Shown: positions 37,812-46,093 of the stretch, piece by piece | Position numbering within the stretch: position 1 is the first letter of the stretch | Layout: the number at the start of each line of letters is the position of its first letter | NCBI GenBank assembly: GCA_022707885.1 | Contig: JAKIZT010000011.1 | Location: 3,127 to 63,290 of the forward strand | DNA: 60,164 nt | Source: Caldisericales bacterium | GTDB taxonomy: Bacteria > Caldisericota > Caldisericia > JAAYUI01 | Direction of reading: 5' to 3' | Notes under the pieces: model-generated | What the model saw: only the letters and a program-made list of their open reading frames with translations | Databases searched by the model: none | What the model was told of the DNA's origin: nothing | Translations under genes and position numbers: made by a program

Positions 37812-38458
37812 TGTTCTCCTCCATTATTAAGGCCCAAAAGAAATTTACTTTTTTGCGATGGCCCCAGGGTTGGATTTTTGTTTTTCACAAACTTTTTCTC
37901 GATGGCCTGTCTAAGAGGATCAAGAAAAACCGGGCCTTCCACTTCTATTTCAGAAAATACATTGCTGGTTTTTGGAAAAACATAAGTATACGTATCAAAA
38001 GCTATCTGGCCACAGCCCTTGCTGCAACAGACTTCTCGGGTTTTCCTTCCTTTGGTCAGGACAACAACGGGCAAAAGTTTCTCTGGCTCGGAGAGCAATT
38101 TTAGCGTAGTCTCATCTGCTGGATCCTGAAAGATTGATTTTAGTTTCTTGGTCACTTTACCCATAAGGTCTTTGTAGGTGTTGGATTCCTCCTCAATCCT
38201 TATATGATTTTTTTCATCAAAAGTCTCAAGGGTTTTCAGAGTTATTTTCCTTAAAATACCGCCCTCATAGCGGTTTCTCAATGAATATCCAGAGTTCTTC
38301 AAAACAAAATTGCAGTCAAGGTAAACGTCAAGCTGATCAACAAGCCTGATGTCACCCAGGCCAAATCCAAGCTCAATGGAAATCTTTCCAATGGCCTCTT
38401 CGACGGCTTTTTTATTTTTTAAAACCATATACTTTGATTCGTTTTCGAATTGGACCAT
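37808..38458 (-). CDS. CYTH-fold protein (first of a pair)
   Basis: About 216 residues with a CYTH-like ExExK motif (FENESKYMV), basic strands SLRNRYEGGILRKITLK, and the acidic strand FSEIEVEG. The middle carries an odd Cys-rich segment (REVCCSKGCG). It is translationally coupled to a second, diverged CYTH gene. I start it at the ATG at 38458: there is no ribosome binding site but a promoter -10 box sits 10 nt upstream, so a leaderless start is likely. An alternative TTG at 38491 would lie inside that promoter. Confidence 0.65.
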   Translation of the reverse strand: MVQFENESKYMVLKNKKAVEEAIGKISIELGFGLGDIRLVDQLDVYLDCNFVLKNSGYSLRNRYEGGILRKITLKTLETFDEKNHIRIEEESNTYKDLMGKVTKKLKSIFQDPADETTLKLLSEPEKLLPVVVLTKGRKTREVCCSKGCGQIAFDTYTYVFPKTSNVFSEIEVEGPVFLDPLRQAIEKKFVKNKNPTLGPSQKSKFLLGLNNGGEQ

Positions 38459-38468
38459 TTTTAATGGT

Positions 38469-38496
38469 AATATAATGCCGCTTTCAGCCAAGTCAA
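38469..38496 (-). promoter_or_regulatory. Promoter of the CYTH pair, likely leaderless
   Basis: On the minus strand TTGACT (38491-38496), 16 bp, TATATT (38469-38474), then 10 nt to the ATG at 38458. Confidence 0.6.
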
Positions 38497-38507
38497 CGAC
38501 TGATGCC

Positions 38508-38535
38508 TTGATTTGACAGTGATCACAACTAAAAT
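38508..38535 (+). promoter_or_regulatory. Promoter of the polyprenyl synthase operon, likely leaderless
   Basis: TTGATT (38508-38513), 16 bp, TAAAAT (38530-38535), then 8 nt to the GTG start at 38544. It lies back to back with the promoter of the CYTH pair, 11 bp between the two -35 boxes. Confidence 0.55.
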
Positions 38536-38543
38536 GACCGTTT

Positions 38544-39560
38544 GTGAATCCAGATTTTGATTACATATCCAAGGGGCTGGTGGGCGTAGAAGAAAACCTG
38601 TCAAAGGCCGCTTTATATCCAATAGGGCAAGCATTAGAGCTTGCTATTTCTCTTATTCCACTGGGACTGCCATCAGATTCACGCTTCTGGCTTGAAAAGC
38701 TCGCCCAGATGTCAAGAAACAGCCAAAGCTCCGGCAAAAGGTTCAGAGCAAAACTGGCCCTTGCATCTTCTCAGGCCATAGGTCTTCCCATAGACATGGC
38801 AATCAACCTTGGCGCTTTCGTAGAAATGATACAGTCCGCAAGCCTTATACATGACGATGTTGTTGACGAGGCATCATTAAGAAGAAATGAGCCAACTGTA
38901 AACAGCCTCATGGGCAACCGTTTTGCGGTGCTTACCGGTGATTATGTTCTTTCTTTAGCTTTAACAAAATTGGGGGAACTAAAAAATCACAACCTGACAA
39001 TGCGCTTTTCCGAGGTCGTATCACAAATGACGTTCGGTGAGGCAATGGAAATAGAGATAACATTCAACCATGCAAGAACAATCGCACATTATCTCACCAC
39101 AATATCGCTCAAAACCGCTTCACTTCTGTCATTCTGCTGTCAAAGCGCCTGCCTGATTGCAAATGTTAACGAGAAAACAATAAATAGTCTTGCAGAATTT
39201 GGTGCAAATCTCGGAATGGCCTTTCAATTGATAGACGACACGCTTGATTTTATAGGCCCTGATGGAAAAGAAAAATGCCAGGATTTTAAAGAGGGCCTTT
39301 TAACCCTGCCCATTTTATTGTTGTGTATACAGGGAAACCCGTTTGATAAAAGCATTGATGAAATCCAGGTTCTGATAGCAGAGAAAAACACTCTTGCGCA
39401 AACAATTGACAAGGCCAGGGAATATTCTGTAAAAGCAATAGACTGTCTGGATGGAATAAAAAATCTGATCTCAGAGCGCTGCTTGCAAACATTTATTGAT
39501 ATAAATACAAGTATTTATGAAAGACTTCCCAATAATCTCAACCCATTTCCAAGGAGATAA
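38544..39560 (+). CDS. Polyprenyl diphosphate synthase
   Basis: A 338-residue trans-isoprenyl synthase. The first Asp-rich motif is DDVVDEASLRR (from D104) and the second is QLIDDTLDFIG; SGKRFRAKLAL is the allylic-substrate region. It elongates farnesyl or geranyl diphosphate, probably to a quinone or carrier side chain. Start is GTG at 38544 with no ribosome binding site but a -10 box 8 nt upstream. It is 2 nt from pduL, so it is the first gene of an operon whose other members have no obvious link to isoprenoids. Confidence 0.9.
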   Translation: MNPDFDYISKGLVGVEENLSKAALYPIGQALELAISLIPLGLPSDSRFWLEKLAQMSRNSQSSGKRFRAKLALASSQAIGLPIDMAINLGAFVEMIQSASLIHDDVVDEASLRRNEPTVNSLMGNRFAVLTGDYVLSLALTKLGELKNHNLTMRFSEVVSQMTFGEAMEIEITFNHARTIAHYLTTISLKTASLLSFCCQSACLIANVNEKTINSLAEFGANLGMAFQLIDDTLDFIGPDGKEKCQDFKEGLLTLPILLLCIQGNPFDKSIDEIQVLIAEKNTLAQTIDKAREYSVKAIDCLDGIKNLISERCLQTFIDINTSIYERLPNNLNPFPRR

Positions 39561-39562
39561 AT

Positions 39563-40171
39563 ATGAACGTAGACGAAATGATCCAGAAAACATGGAACGA
39601 TGGCAACGGGCTCGACATCAATGTTGGCGTAAGCTCAAGACATATTCATCTGCATGAGGACCATGTCAAAATACTCTTTGGTCATGATCTGACATGTTAC
39701 AAGGACCTGACCCAGCCAGGACAATACGCATGCAACGAAAAAGTTGACCTGGTTGGTCCCAAGGGAACCATCAAGGGAGTCAGGGTGTTGGGTCCGACTA
39801 GAAGGGCCACGCAGGTTGAGGTTTCAAAAACTGATTCTATAATACTTGGTCTGGATGTACCACTCAGAATGTCGGATGATATGGAAGGTACTCCCGGAAT
39901 AAAACTGGTCGGAGAAAAAGGTGAAATCGTCCTGGACAAAGGAGTCATTGTGGCAAAAAGACATATCCACATGTCACCCGAGGACGCTGAAAAAGCTGGC
40001 GTCACCAATGGTGAAATGGTCTGGGTTTCTGCCAATACACCAAGAAAACTGGTAATGGGCGACATTGTGATAAGGGTTTCAAAAACCTTTGCACTCGATT
40101 TCCATATTGACACAGATGAGGCAAATGCAGCCTGGCTCAAAAGTGGAGACAAAATCAGGATAGTGAGGTAA
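39563..40171 (+). CDS. pduL: PduL-type phosphate acyltransferase
   Basis: A 202-residue PduL, which converts acyl-CoA and phosphate to acyl phosphate and CoA. The two zinc-binding segments are VSSRHIHLHEDH and VAKRHIHMSPEDAE; other family motifs are PTRRATQVEVS and PLRMSDDMEGTPG. Residues 1-18 form a short extension with a possible helix; it is not a clear encapsulation peptide. PduL is the phosphotransacylase typical of bacterial microcompartments, although stand-alone forms exist. Here the BMC shell gene two positions downstream supports a microcompartment connection. Confidence 0.93.
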   Translation: MNVDEMIQKTWNDGNGLDINVGVSSRHIHLHEDHVKILFGHDLTCYKDLTQPGQYACNEKVDLVGPKGTIKGVRVLGPTRRATQVEVSKTDSIILGLDVPLRMSDDMEGTPGIKLVGEKGEIVLDKGVIVAKRHIHMSPEDAEKAGVTNGEMVWVSANTPRKLVMGDIVIRVSKTFALDFHIDTDEANAAWLKSGDKIRIVR

Positions 40172-40174
40172 CTC

Positions 40175-41377
40175 ATGACAAAAGAGAAAATAGAAAACAT
40201 ACAGCAAAACACCGACACATTTTCTATACAATATGAAAAGAACCAGATCGACAATAAGGGCGTACGCCTTTCAACGATGTTGCTTGCAGCAAGATACGTT
40301 GCCATGGGATTACTCATATTTTTGACCTATATCACAGGCTTCGCAAGATACATAGGCGACTGGGCAATTGCACTTGGCGGAAGTGCCGACAATTTCGTAA
40401 TATGGTTTGGCTTCGGTTTCGCTTACTCCATTTGCCTTTCGGTACTTGTTTTCCCAATCGACTGGTACAGGGAAGCAGTTATACAGGTAAAATCTGGCGT
40501 CCATGGAATGCCATGGGTAAACACCCTGGGAAGAATCCTCCGCAGAGATTTCTTCGATGCCCTGCTTTGGGGCGGATTGAATTACTACTTCCTCGTTATG
40601 TACTTCTCACTCTCCACAACCGGAAGACAGGGTCCTTTGGGTGGCAACACCCCACAATGGTGGATAATTTCAGCACTCTGGGGCATGCTTTTTGTTACAG
40701 CCTGGTTCATAATAATCAATCTTCTAAAGCTGATTACTGACAACTCAATAAAGCAGGTTCCAACAGGCCCCGATAGAAGGATAATAAAAGAGCTTGGAAG
40801 AAAATTTAGAGTGACTGTCCTTGATATTTTCTACTACAATCTCGGTGGCGATTTTAATGCTGAAACCAAGCTGGTCGGACTCTTTGGCGTATACTTCGTT
40901 TTCGTTCCGGCAAAGCTCAAGGGCAAAGATGTTATAATTGCGTCTGTTGCAAAAGCAATGGCAAGGGCAGACGTATTGAAAGGTACAGTCATCAACATCG
41001 TAAGATGGGTCTTCTTCATGGCTGGCTCTTATTTAATATATCTCGCTTTCAACTGGGTCTATGTAAATAACGTTTTCTCCTGGTTCTCCGAACAGGCAGG
41101 AACTGGCGATCCGGCAGTTGGAATCATAGTAATGTTTATTCTTGGTGTCCTTTATCTCATTGCCACTCCGCTCATCAATCTCATATCAAAACGTATGGAT
41201 ATCGGGGCCGACAAGCTCGCCTCAAGGGCGATTGGCAGACCAGAAGTTTACTCGAACTACCTCAAGATGGTGGACACTGGAAAAGCAATATCCAGTGAAA
41301 CAGACAACATGACAAAAATGTGTCTGATGGACACATACAATTCTGAAGAAATCGAGAGGCGCTTGGCCAATAAATGA
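40175..41377 (+). CDS. HtpX/M48-like membrane protein with degenerate active site
   Basis: A 400-residue membrane protein with about five hydrophobic segments. Its layout follows M48 (HtpX/Ste24) proteases: a loop DFNAETKLVGLF where relatives have NAFATG, then IIASVAKAMARADVL where HtpX has AxLAHELSHxxNRDVL, two membrane helices, and DIGADKLASRAIGRPE where HtpX has EYxADxxxAxxTGxP. The zinc motif HExxH is replaced by SVAKA (257-261), and the third-ligand Glu by Asp (342). So the fold is probably kept but catalysis lost. It is 3 nt after pduL and overlaps the BMC-T gene by 4 nt. The relation to M48 is my reading of the pattern, not a search result. Confidence 0.65.
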   Translation: MTKEKIENIQQNTDTFSIQYEKNQIDNKGVRLSTMLLAARYVAMGLLIFLTYITGFARYIGDWAIALGGSADNFVIWFGFGFAYSICLSVLVFPIDWYREAVIQVKSGVHGMPWVNTLGRILRRDFFDALLWGGLNYYFLVMYFSLSTTGRQGPLGGNTPQWWIISALWGMLFVTAWFIIINLLKLITDNSIKQVPTGPDRRIIKELGRKFRVTVLDIFYYNLGGDFNAETKLVGLFGVYFVFVPAKLKGKDVIIASVAKAMARADVLKGTVINIVRWVFFMAGSYLIYLAFNWVYVNNVFSWFSEQAGTGDPAVGIIVMFILGVLYLIATPLINLISKRMDIGADKLASRAIGRPEVYSNYLKMVDTGKAISSETDNMTKMCLMDTYNSEEIERRLANK

Positions 41378-41901
41378 ACATAGGCATCATAAGGATCTCA
41401 ACGAAGGCTGATAGATACCGCCTAAAACAGACAATTGAATCAACTGGTGTTCAGGTGGTACAGACAATTGATAGCGCAAGCATGCCCCCAACAATTGTTT
41501 TTGTTGGTACAGAGGACCAGATGCTCATGGCTTTCAAGCAAGCTGAAAGCCTCGGGGCCGAATATGCAAAAGTGTTGACACACATAAGGGAAGTGTCGCC
41601 CAAGTTGATAAAAGCCCTAAAAGAAGGCCCAAAATTCAAACCGGGGCAACCATTCGGAATCCTTGAAACTGCCGGTCCAGAAGCAATTCTGGCCTGTGCA
41701 AATCTCGCGGCAATGTTTGATGGTATCGAACTGGCAGAAATCCAGCTGGCAAGCATGCCAAACGAGAAGTCACTCGTGGTCATAACAGGTGACAAGAAAT
41801 TGATTGAAAGTGTTCTTGAAAGCGCAGAGATGATCTGCGAAAAAACACATTTTACAGTCCCAGGAAGCAAACCCGGGCAAAGCGACGGAAGGCAAAACTG
41901 A
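41374..41901 (+). CDS. Tandem-BMC-domain shell protein (BMC-T type)
   Basis: A 175-residue protein with two BMC-like halves. The second (about 93-160) is the clearer: FGILETAGPEAILACANLAA, a GIELAEIQLASM strand and LVVITGDKKLIESVLESA match the BMC signature GIxETxG...xxGDxxxVxxA. The first (about 1-80) follows the same plan (NIGIIRIS, TIVFVGTEDQMLMAFKQAE), and THIREVSPKLIKAL matches the linker of PduT-like proteins. BMC-T proteins form trimers with hexagonal outline in microcompartment shells. No BMC-H or pentamer gene is in the window. It overlaps the pseudo-protease gene by 4 nt. Confidence 0.75.
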   Translation: MNIGIIRISTKADRYRLKQTIESTGVQVVQTIDSASMPPTIVFVGTEDQMLMAFKQAESLGAEYAKVLTHIREVSPKLIKALKEGPKFKPGQPFGILETAGPEAILACANLAAMFDGIELAEIQLASMPNEKSLVVITGDKKLIESVLESAEMICEKTHFTVPGSKPGQSDGRQN

Positions 41902-41924
41902 AAAACATTTTTACTCCATGGAGA

Positions 41925-42386
41925 ATGGATTTCATCAAATCCAAGAAACCTGAGCACTGCGTTTTCTGCAAAGCAGGTGCAAACATAGGTGGTGAGGACA
42001 AAGATTTCATTGTCCATCGTGGAGAAAAATGTTTTGTAATACTCAACCGCTACCCCTACGCAACAGGGCACATCATGATCATCCCATATAAACATTGTCA
42101 AAAATTTGAAGACTTGGGTGATGAAGAGCTTTCAGAAATGATGATTTTGGCAAAAAAATTTGTTCCAGTTCTAAAGCTCGCATTCGCCCCTGACGGATTC
42201 AATATGGGAATGAATCTCGGTGCTGCCGCAGGTGCGGGTATCGCTGACCATATCCATTTACATATCGTGCCAAGGTGGATAGGGGACACAAATTTTATGC
42301 CCGTCCTTGCCGAAGTTAAGATCCATCCAACCGATTTGGAAGGTGTTTACAAAGCAATCTTGCAGGCCCTTAAAGCTACCGCCTAA
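41925..42386 (+). CDS. HIT-family nucleotide hydrolase/transferase
   Basis: A 153-residue protein with the histidine triad HIHLHIVPRW and the family's GHIMIIPYKH and NMGMNLGAAAGAGIADH segments, nearest to the Ap4A phosphorylase/Fhit-like branch. The N-terminus has CVFC and later VHRGEKCF, possibly a zinc site. It probably acts on dinucleoside polyphosphates or AMP conjugates. It is the last gene of the polyprenyl synthase-pduL-BMC operon, 23 nt after the shell gene, and its 3' end overlaps that of the convergent membrane protein gene by 11 nt. Confidence 0.9.
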   Translation: MDFIKSKKPEHCVFCKAGANIGGEDKDFIVHRGEKCFVILNRYPYATGHIMIIPYKHCQKFEDLGDEELSEMMILAKKFVPVLKLAFAPDGFNMGMNLGAAAGAGIADHIHLHIVPRWIGDTNFMPVLAEVKIHPTDLEGVYKAILQALKATA

Positions 42387-42651
42387 AGCTTATCGCAAGC
42401 CCGAATACAACCAGAGCGTAGCCAGTTATCCTCACAAGGACAAGCACAATACTCAAGATGCTGTTTTCAACTACCGGATATCCAAAAATATTCTCCCCGA
42501 ATCTCACGGCGTGAGACAGCGCAAAACACAAAAAAGCAATGCTTATAACAAGAAAAGCCCTTGCGCCATGTTTTTTGTATGCCACTATGCCAAGGGAAAC
42601 AATTGTGAGGCTAAATATGAGATTTACTAAGCTTTCAATCCATTGCGGCAT
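42376..42651 (-). CDS. Small membrane protein, 91 residues
   Basis: Three predicted membrane helices (about 7-25, 31-48 and 61-88) and no recognisable family. It lies 6 nt after the DUF4388 gene on the same strand, so it is probably cotranscribed. An aggag sequence 11 nt before the ATG is a weak ribosome binding site. Hydrophobic patterning on this strand is convincing; the overlapping plus-strand frames are not. Confidence 0.65.
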   Translation of the reverse strand: MPQWIESLVNLIFSLTIVSLGIVAYKKHGARAFLVISIAFLCFALSHAVRFGENIFGYPVVENSILSIVLVLVRITGYALVVFGLAISFRR

Positions 42652-42657
42652 GAATAT

Positions 42658-43698
42658 TCAATCTCCTTTCTGGCATGGAGCACACGAGACAATATCGCCA
42701 TCCTTGAGGCCAAGTTTCTTTGCATCTATCTGAGCAATTATGGCCCTTTCATCAAGGTTTCTCATCTTGGTGACGCTAAATACAGGCTTGTAATAAATAT
42801 TCCTGAATTCTACCGAGTCAATTTTTTGTCCCCTAAGTCTTGCAATCCACATATCATACAGATATTCATCAACAAAAACCTGACCATGCCTCGGATTGCC
42901 GATGCTTATAATCAACTCTTTTTGATGCGCAATTCTTTGAATGTCCAGGATGTCATACAACTTTGACATATCAACAGCTTTTGAGTATTCGTCAATGACT
43001 GAAATTGCATTTTTGAGACAAAGAACACACATCATATCAGCGAAATCGTCAATAGATAACGACATGGACTCAAAGAGATCGGCAAGCCTGGTGCCAATTG
43101 TTATTTTTGAAAATATTTCAGATTCATTGGCGTTAAGTTTTGTTTTGGTGATCTTGGGAATCAGGAAAATGTCCTTTTTGATTTCTGCTTTTTTAATGGC
43201 TATCATGCCTTCGTCGAGCATTTCATTTACGAGTTTTTTAGTTTCTTCCTCGGAAAATGAGAGCGACGAAACAAGGTTTGAATAAGTGATGCCACTTCCA
43301 ATAAATCCTGCAATCAGCCATTTATCGGGATCAATGGCTATCTGTCCACCTTCCTTGAGTGGATTTCTTACAAGCACTGTACTTTGACAAAGCCTGTTCT
43401 GAAGATCTATATAGACTGATGCGGCTTTCAAAAGGCTCTCGGTGAGAGTTTTTATATTGGTTTCAACAGCATAATCTTGCTCAAAAGTGAATTTAAGCGA
43501 ATTGAGCTTTATCATCTCATAGAATGCCTGTTCAGCTATTTTTTCCTGCCATTTTGCAAAAGTTATTTCCCCAGATCTGACCTGAACGGAGCCTGATCCG
43601 GAAGTATTTGACACTGTTATCGTTCCGGTCTGGTTTTGTGAGAGGAGAAATTTGAACAAATCCAGTAAACCAGTGCCATTTATTTCACCAGATAGCAT
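42658..43698 (-). CDS. DUF4388-domain protein (paralogue A)
   Basis: A 346-residue protein. Residues 1-100 are a DUF4388 (PatA-like N-terminal) domain: GEINGTGLLDLFKFLLSQNQTGTITV, VRSGEITFA, and F-rich strand LKFTFEQD. A helical middle is followed by a C-terminal domain (QVFVDEYLYDMWIARLRGQKIDSVEF) shared with the neighbouring paralogue. DUF4388 proteins usually act in regulatory or gliding-type signalling systems. The ATG has no ribosome binding site; a promoter ends 6 nt upstream. Confidence 0.8.
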   Translation of the reverse strand: MLSGEINGTGLLDLFKFLLSQNQTGTITVSNTSGSGSVQVRSGEITFAKWQEKIAEQAFYEMIKLNSLKFTFEQDYAVETNIKTLTESLLKAASVYIDLQNRLCQSTVLVRNPLKEGGQIAIDPDKWLIAGFIGSGITYSNLVSSLSFSEEETKKLVNEMLDEGMIAIKKAEIKKDIFLIPKITKTKLNANESEIFSKITIGTRLADLFESMSLSIDDFADMMCVLCLKNAISVIDEYSKAVDMSKLYDILDIQRIAHQKELIISIGNPRHGQVFVDEYLYDMWIARLRGQKIDSVEFRNIYYKPVFSVTKMRNLDERAIIAQIDAKKLGLKDGDIVSCAPCQKGD

Positions 43699-43704
43699 GC
43701 CAAT

Positions 43705-43732
43705 AAGGTATCATAATGGAAATTATTGTCAA
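43705..43732 (-). promoter_or_regulatory. Promoter of DUF4388 paralogue A, possibly leaderless
   Basis: TTGACA (43727-43732), 16 bp, and a weak -10 TACCTT (43705-43710) on the minus strand, 6 nt before the ATG at 43698. Confidence 0.45.
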
Positions 43733-43755
43733 TTTCTTAATATTTTTATAATTTT

Positions 43756-44787
43756 TTAATATTTTGGATAAATATCCACGAACGACCCTTCCTGGATACC
43801 GAGCAGTTTTTGATCGTTTGGTCTGATGAAAAAAGAATCCCTTGGCATTTTTCCTTTTTCCACAAGAAAACTGACTTTGCCATTTGGGCAAACTATTTCA
43901 ACAGAATCAATTTTTTTGCCAAAAAGCTGGCTTTCCCACATCCCAATTACAAACTCATCAATAGCCAGCGTGTTGGGTCTGACACAAAGTGAATTGTCTA
44001 TTCTAAGCTTTAGCGAAATTGGCCTGGCAACTTTCTCAAACCCGAGTGATTTATAAATATACCACGATGGCATTATCTTTCCGTTGTTATCAGACATGAC
44101 AACCATTTTTTTGAGAACAAGCGAAACAAGTATGTCTGCAATAGATACAGTCTGGTTTTCATATTGCACCAAAAATTCACCCAGTGGCATTCCATGTGTT
44201 ATTGAATTAAAAATCTGTCTTTCTCTCTCGGACAGATCTATCGGGCTCTCTTTCGGGAACAAAAAAAGAGTGTCCACCATAAATTTTGGCCTTATGAAGA
44301 TCAAACCCTCCTCAACCATTAAAGAAAGCGTTTCCTGAAGGCACGGTAAAGTGAGCTTCGTTGAAGCAGTCAACTGGGCAACACTAAGTGGGGTAAACAA
44401 AGAATTCAAAATGTTTTCTTTTTGAATAGACAATGGAACGTCTGGCAAAACTTTTTCAGTTTTTTGCACAATTGTTTTTGGAAGGAAACGCTCATCAGGT
44501 GGAAGTTTGTTTATTTTTGACAAATACTTGAATGGCAGGGGTTTTTCGCAGTGCTGTCTGTTTAGTCTGGTAAAGTTGAACCTCAGCGACCCAATTTTTG
44601 ATAACGCCATAATTGCATCTTTGCCAGTTAGATCGCCAAATTTAGCCATGGCAATAATGTTTCCATCCACAACAATATCACCATTGCCCGAATCTGTTTC
44701 AAAAATAATGGTCCCCGAATGGCCCTGGTTCAAAAAAAATGCAAGAAGATCATACAGTTCTCCTCCGACAATCTCGCCTGATTGCAT
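43756..44787 (-). CDS. DUF4388-domain protein (paralogue B)
   Basis: A 343-residue protein built like its downstream neighbour. The DUF4388 domain reads GEIVGGELYDLLAFFLNQGHSGTIIF and GNIIAMAKFGDLTGKDAIMAL. The middle could hold winged-helix-like segments (PLSVAQLTASTKLTLPCLQETLS). The C-terminal domain aligns with paralogue A (LAIDEFVIGMWESQLFGKKIDSVEI; LGIQEGSFVDIYP). The shared C-terminal domain, about 90 residues, is unknown to me. The ATG lacks a ribosome binding site and has a -10 box 6 nt upstream. Confidence 0.8.
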   Translation of the reverse strand: MQSGEIVGGELYDLLAFFLNQGHSGTIIFETDSGNGDIVVDGNIIAMAKFGDLTGKDAIMALSKIGSLRFNFTRLNRQHCEKPLPFKYLSKINKLPPDERFLPKTIVQKTEKVLPDVPLSIQKENILNSLFTPLSVAQLTASTKLTLPCLQETLSLMVEEGLIFIRPKFMVDTLFLFPKESPIDLSERERQIFNSITHGMPLGEFLVQYENQTVSIADILVSLVLKKMVVMSDNNGKIMPSWYIYKSLGFEKVARPISLKLRIDNSLCVRPNTLAIDEFVIGMWESQLFGKKIDSVEIVCPNGKVSFLVEKGKMPRDSFFIRPNDQKLLGIQEGSFVDIYPKY

Positions 44788-44793
44788 GGCAAA

Positions 44794-44822
44794 TTTATAT
44801 CGTGATTAGTCTTGTGTGTAAA
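44794..44822 (-). promoter_or_regulatory. Promoter of DUF4388 paralogue B, likely leaderless
   Basis: TTTACA (44817-44822), 17 bp, TATAAA (44794-44799) on the minus strand, 6 nt before the ATG at 44787. Confidence 0.6.
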
Positions 44823-44880
44823 TAGAACATCAAGGGCCCTGACTACTATTTTGTTGCTATCAAAATCTACCCAAGTTTGC

Positions 44881-44908
44881 TTGACTTGCGTACGTTCAAG
44901 CATAATTT
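44881..44908 (+). promoter_or_regulatory. Promoter of the tdh-kbl operon
   Basis: TTGACT (44881-44886), 16 bp, TAATTT (44903-44908). The transcript would have a leader of about 65 nt with a strong aaggagg ribosome binding site before the ATG at 44979. Confidence 0.6.
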
Positions 44909-44978
44909 ATTTGAGGAGTCGAAGGAGAATAAGATACCTCCCCCGGCAAAAGCTTAACGGACCCACAAGGAGGACTAG

Positions 44979-46082
44979 ATGAAAGCTGTTCAGAAAACTG
45001 AACCGAAAATAGGAGCTAAACTTGTTGAGGTGCCAACCCCAACCAATCTCAAACCAGGATGGACCCTCGTCAAAGTAAGGGCGACATCCATTTGTGGAAC
45101 AGATATCCATATCTGGAACTGGGACCAATGGTCACAGGGGAGGATGGGTGAGAAAGCATTGCCACAGATACTTGGCCATGAGTTCTGCGGAGAGGTGGTA
45201 GAGCTGGGGCCAAATTGCAACAGGATAAAAGTCGGCGATTACGTATCAGCAGAAACACACATTTATGATCCAGGAGACCTCACCTCAATGCTCGGGATTT
45301 TTCATGTTGGCAACAACATGAAGATTTTGGGTGTTGATACTGATGGTTGCTTTGCAGATTATGTTGCAATTCCAGAAATAGTTCTCTGGAAAAACGACAA
45401 AACCATGCCACCAGAGTACGCATCTATCCAAGAACCTCTTGGCAATGCCTGTTACGCTGTAATGGGCGAGGACAATGACGTTTACGGCAAAACAATGCTC
45501 ATAACCGGGGACGGCCCAATATCGCTATTTGCAATCGGCGTCGCAAAAGCCGCCGGCGCGTCAAAAATCATCCAGTTTGGGATGGCACAATACAGTATGG
45601 AAATTGGGCGCAAGATGGGTGTCGATATACAAATAGACGTCACAAAAACCACCCCGGACGAAAGATATAAAATGGTTATGGACAATACTGGAGGATGGGG
45701 ATGCGATATTGTTTGCGAGATGATAGGTGCCCAAAGCTCCCTTGATGACGCTTTCCGCTGCATCAGAAAAGGCGGAAGATTCTCGGCATTTGGCATACCT
45801 TCAAAATCGCCATCACAGATAGATTACACCGACCAGATCGTTTTCAAGGGCATCCAGATACATGGCATCTCCGGAAGAAAGATTTTTGATACCTGGTACC
45901 GCAATGGAAACATGCTGGCAAACCGCAAACTTGACCCAACGCCGGTAGTAACACACCTGATGGCCCTGGAAGACTACCAGAAAGCATTCGAAATGCTGAC
46001 AGCACCAACGAGACAGTGTGCAAAGATTGTCATGTTCCCCGACAAGCAGGAATTGAATGCGGCCATGGCCCGCAGAAAATAA
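44979..46082 (+). CDS. tdh: L-threonine 3-dehydrogenase
   Basis: A 367-residue medium-chain dehydrogenase that oxidises threonine to 2-amino-3-ketobutyrate with NAD. The catalytic zinc site has C39 ([14 protein letters not shown]) and H67-E68 (GHEFCGEV). The Tdh-typical [12 protein letters not shown] is near the C-terminus. The nucleotide loop reads [11 protein letters not shown]. The structural-zinc loop of ordinary Tdh, with four Cys, is missing: residues 95-115 read [21 protein letters not shown] with no Cys. The pairing with kbl 11 nt downstream confirms the pathway. Confidence 0.92.
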   Translation: MKAVQKTEPKIGAKLVEVPTPTNLKPGWTLVKVRATSICGTDIHIWNWDQWSQGRMGEKALPQILGHEFCGEVVELGPNCNRIKVGDYVSAETHIYDPGDLTSMLGIFHVGNNMKILGVDTDGCFADYVAIPEIVLWKNDKTMPPEYASIQEPLGNACYAVMGEDNDVYGKTMLITGDGPISLFAIGVAKAAGASKIIQFGMAQYSMEIGRKMGVDIQIDVTKTTPDERYKMVMDNTGGWGCDIVCEMIGAQSSLDDAFRCIRKGGRFSAFGIPSKSPSQIDYTDQIVFKGIQIHGISGRKIFDTWYRNGNMLANRKLDPTPVVTHLMALEDYQKAFEMLTAPTRQCAKIVMFPDKQELNAAMARRK

Positions 46083-46093
46083 GGAGGAAACAA

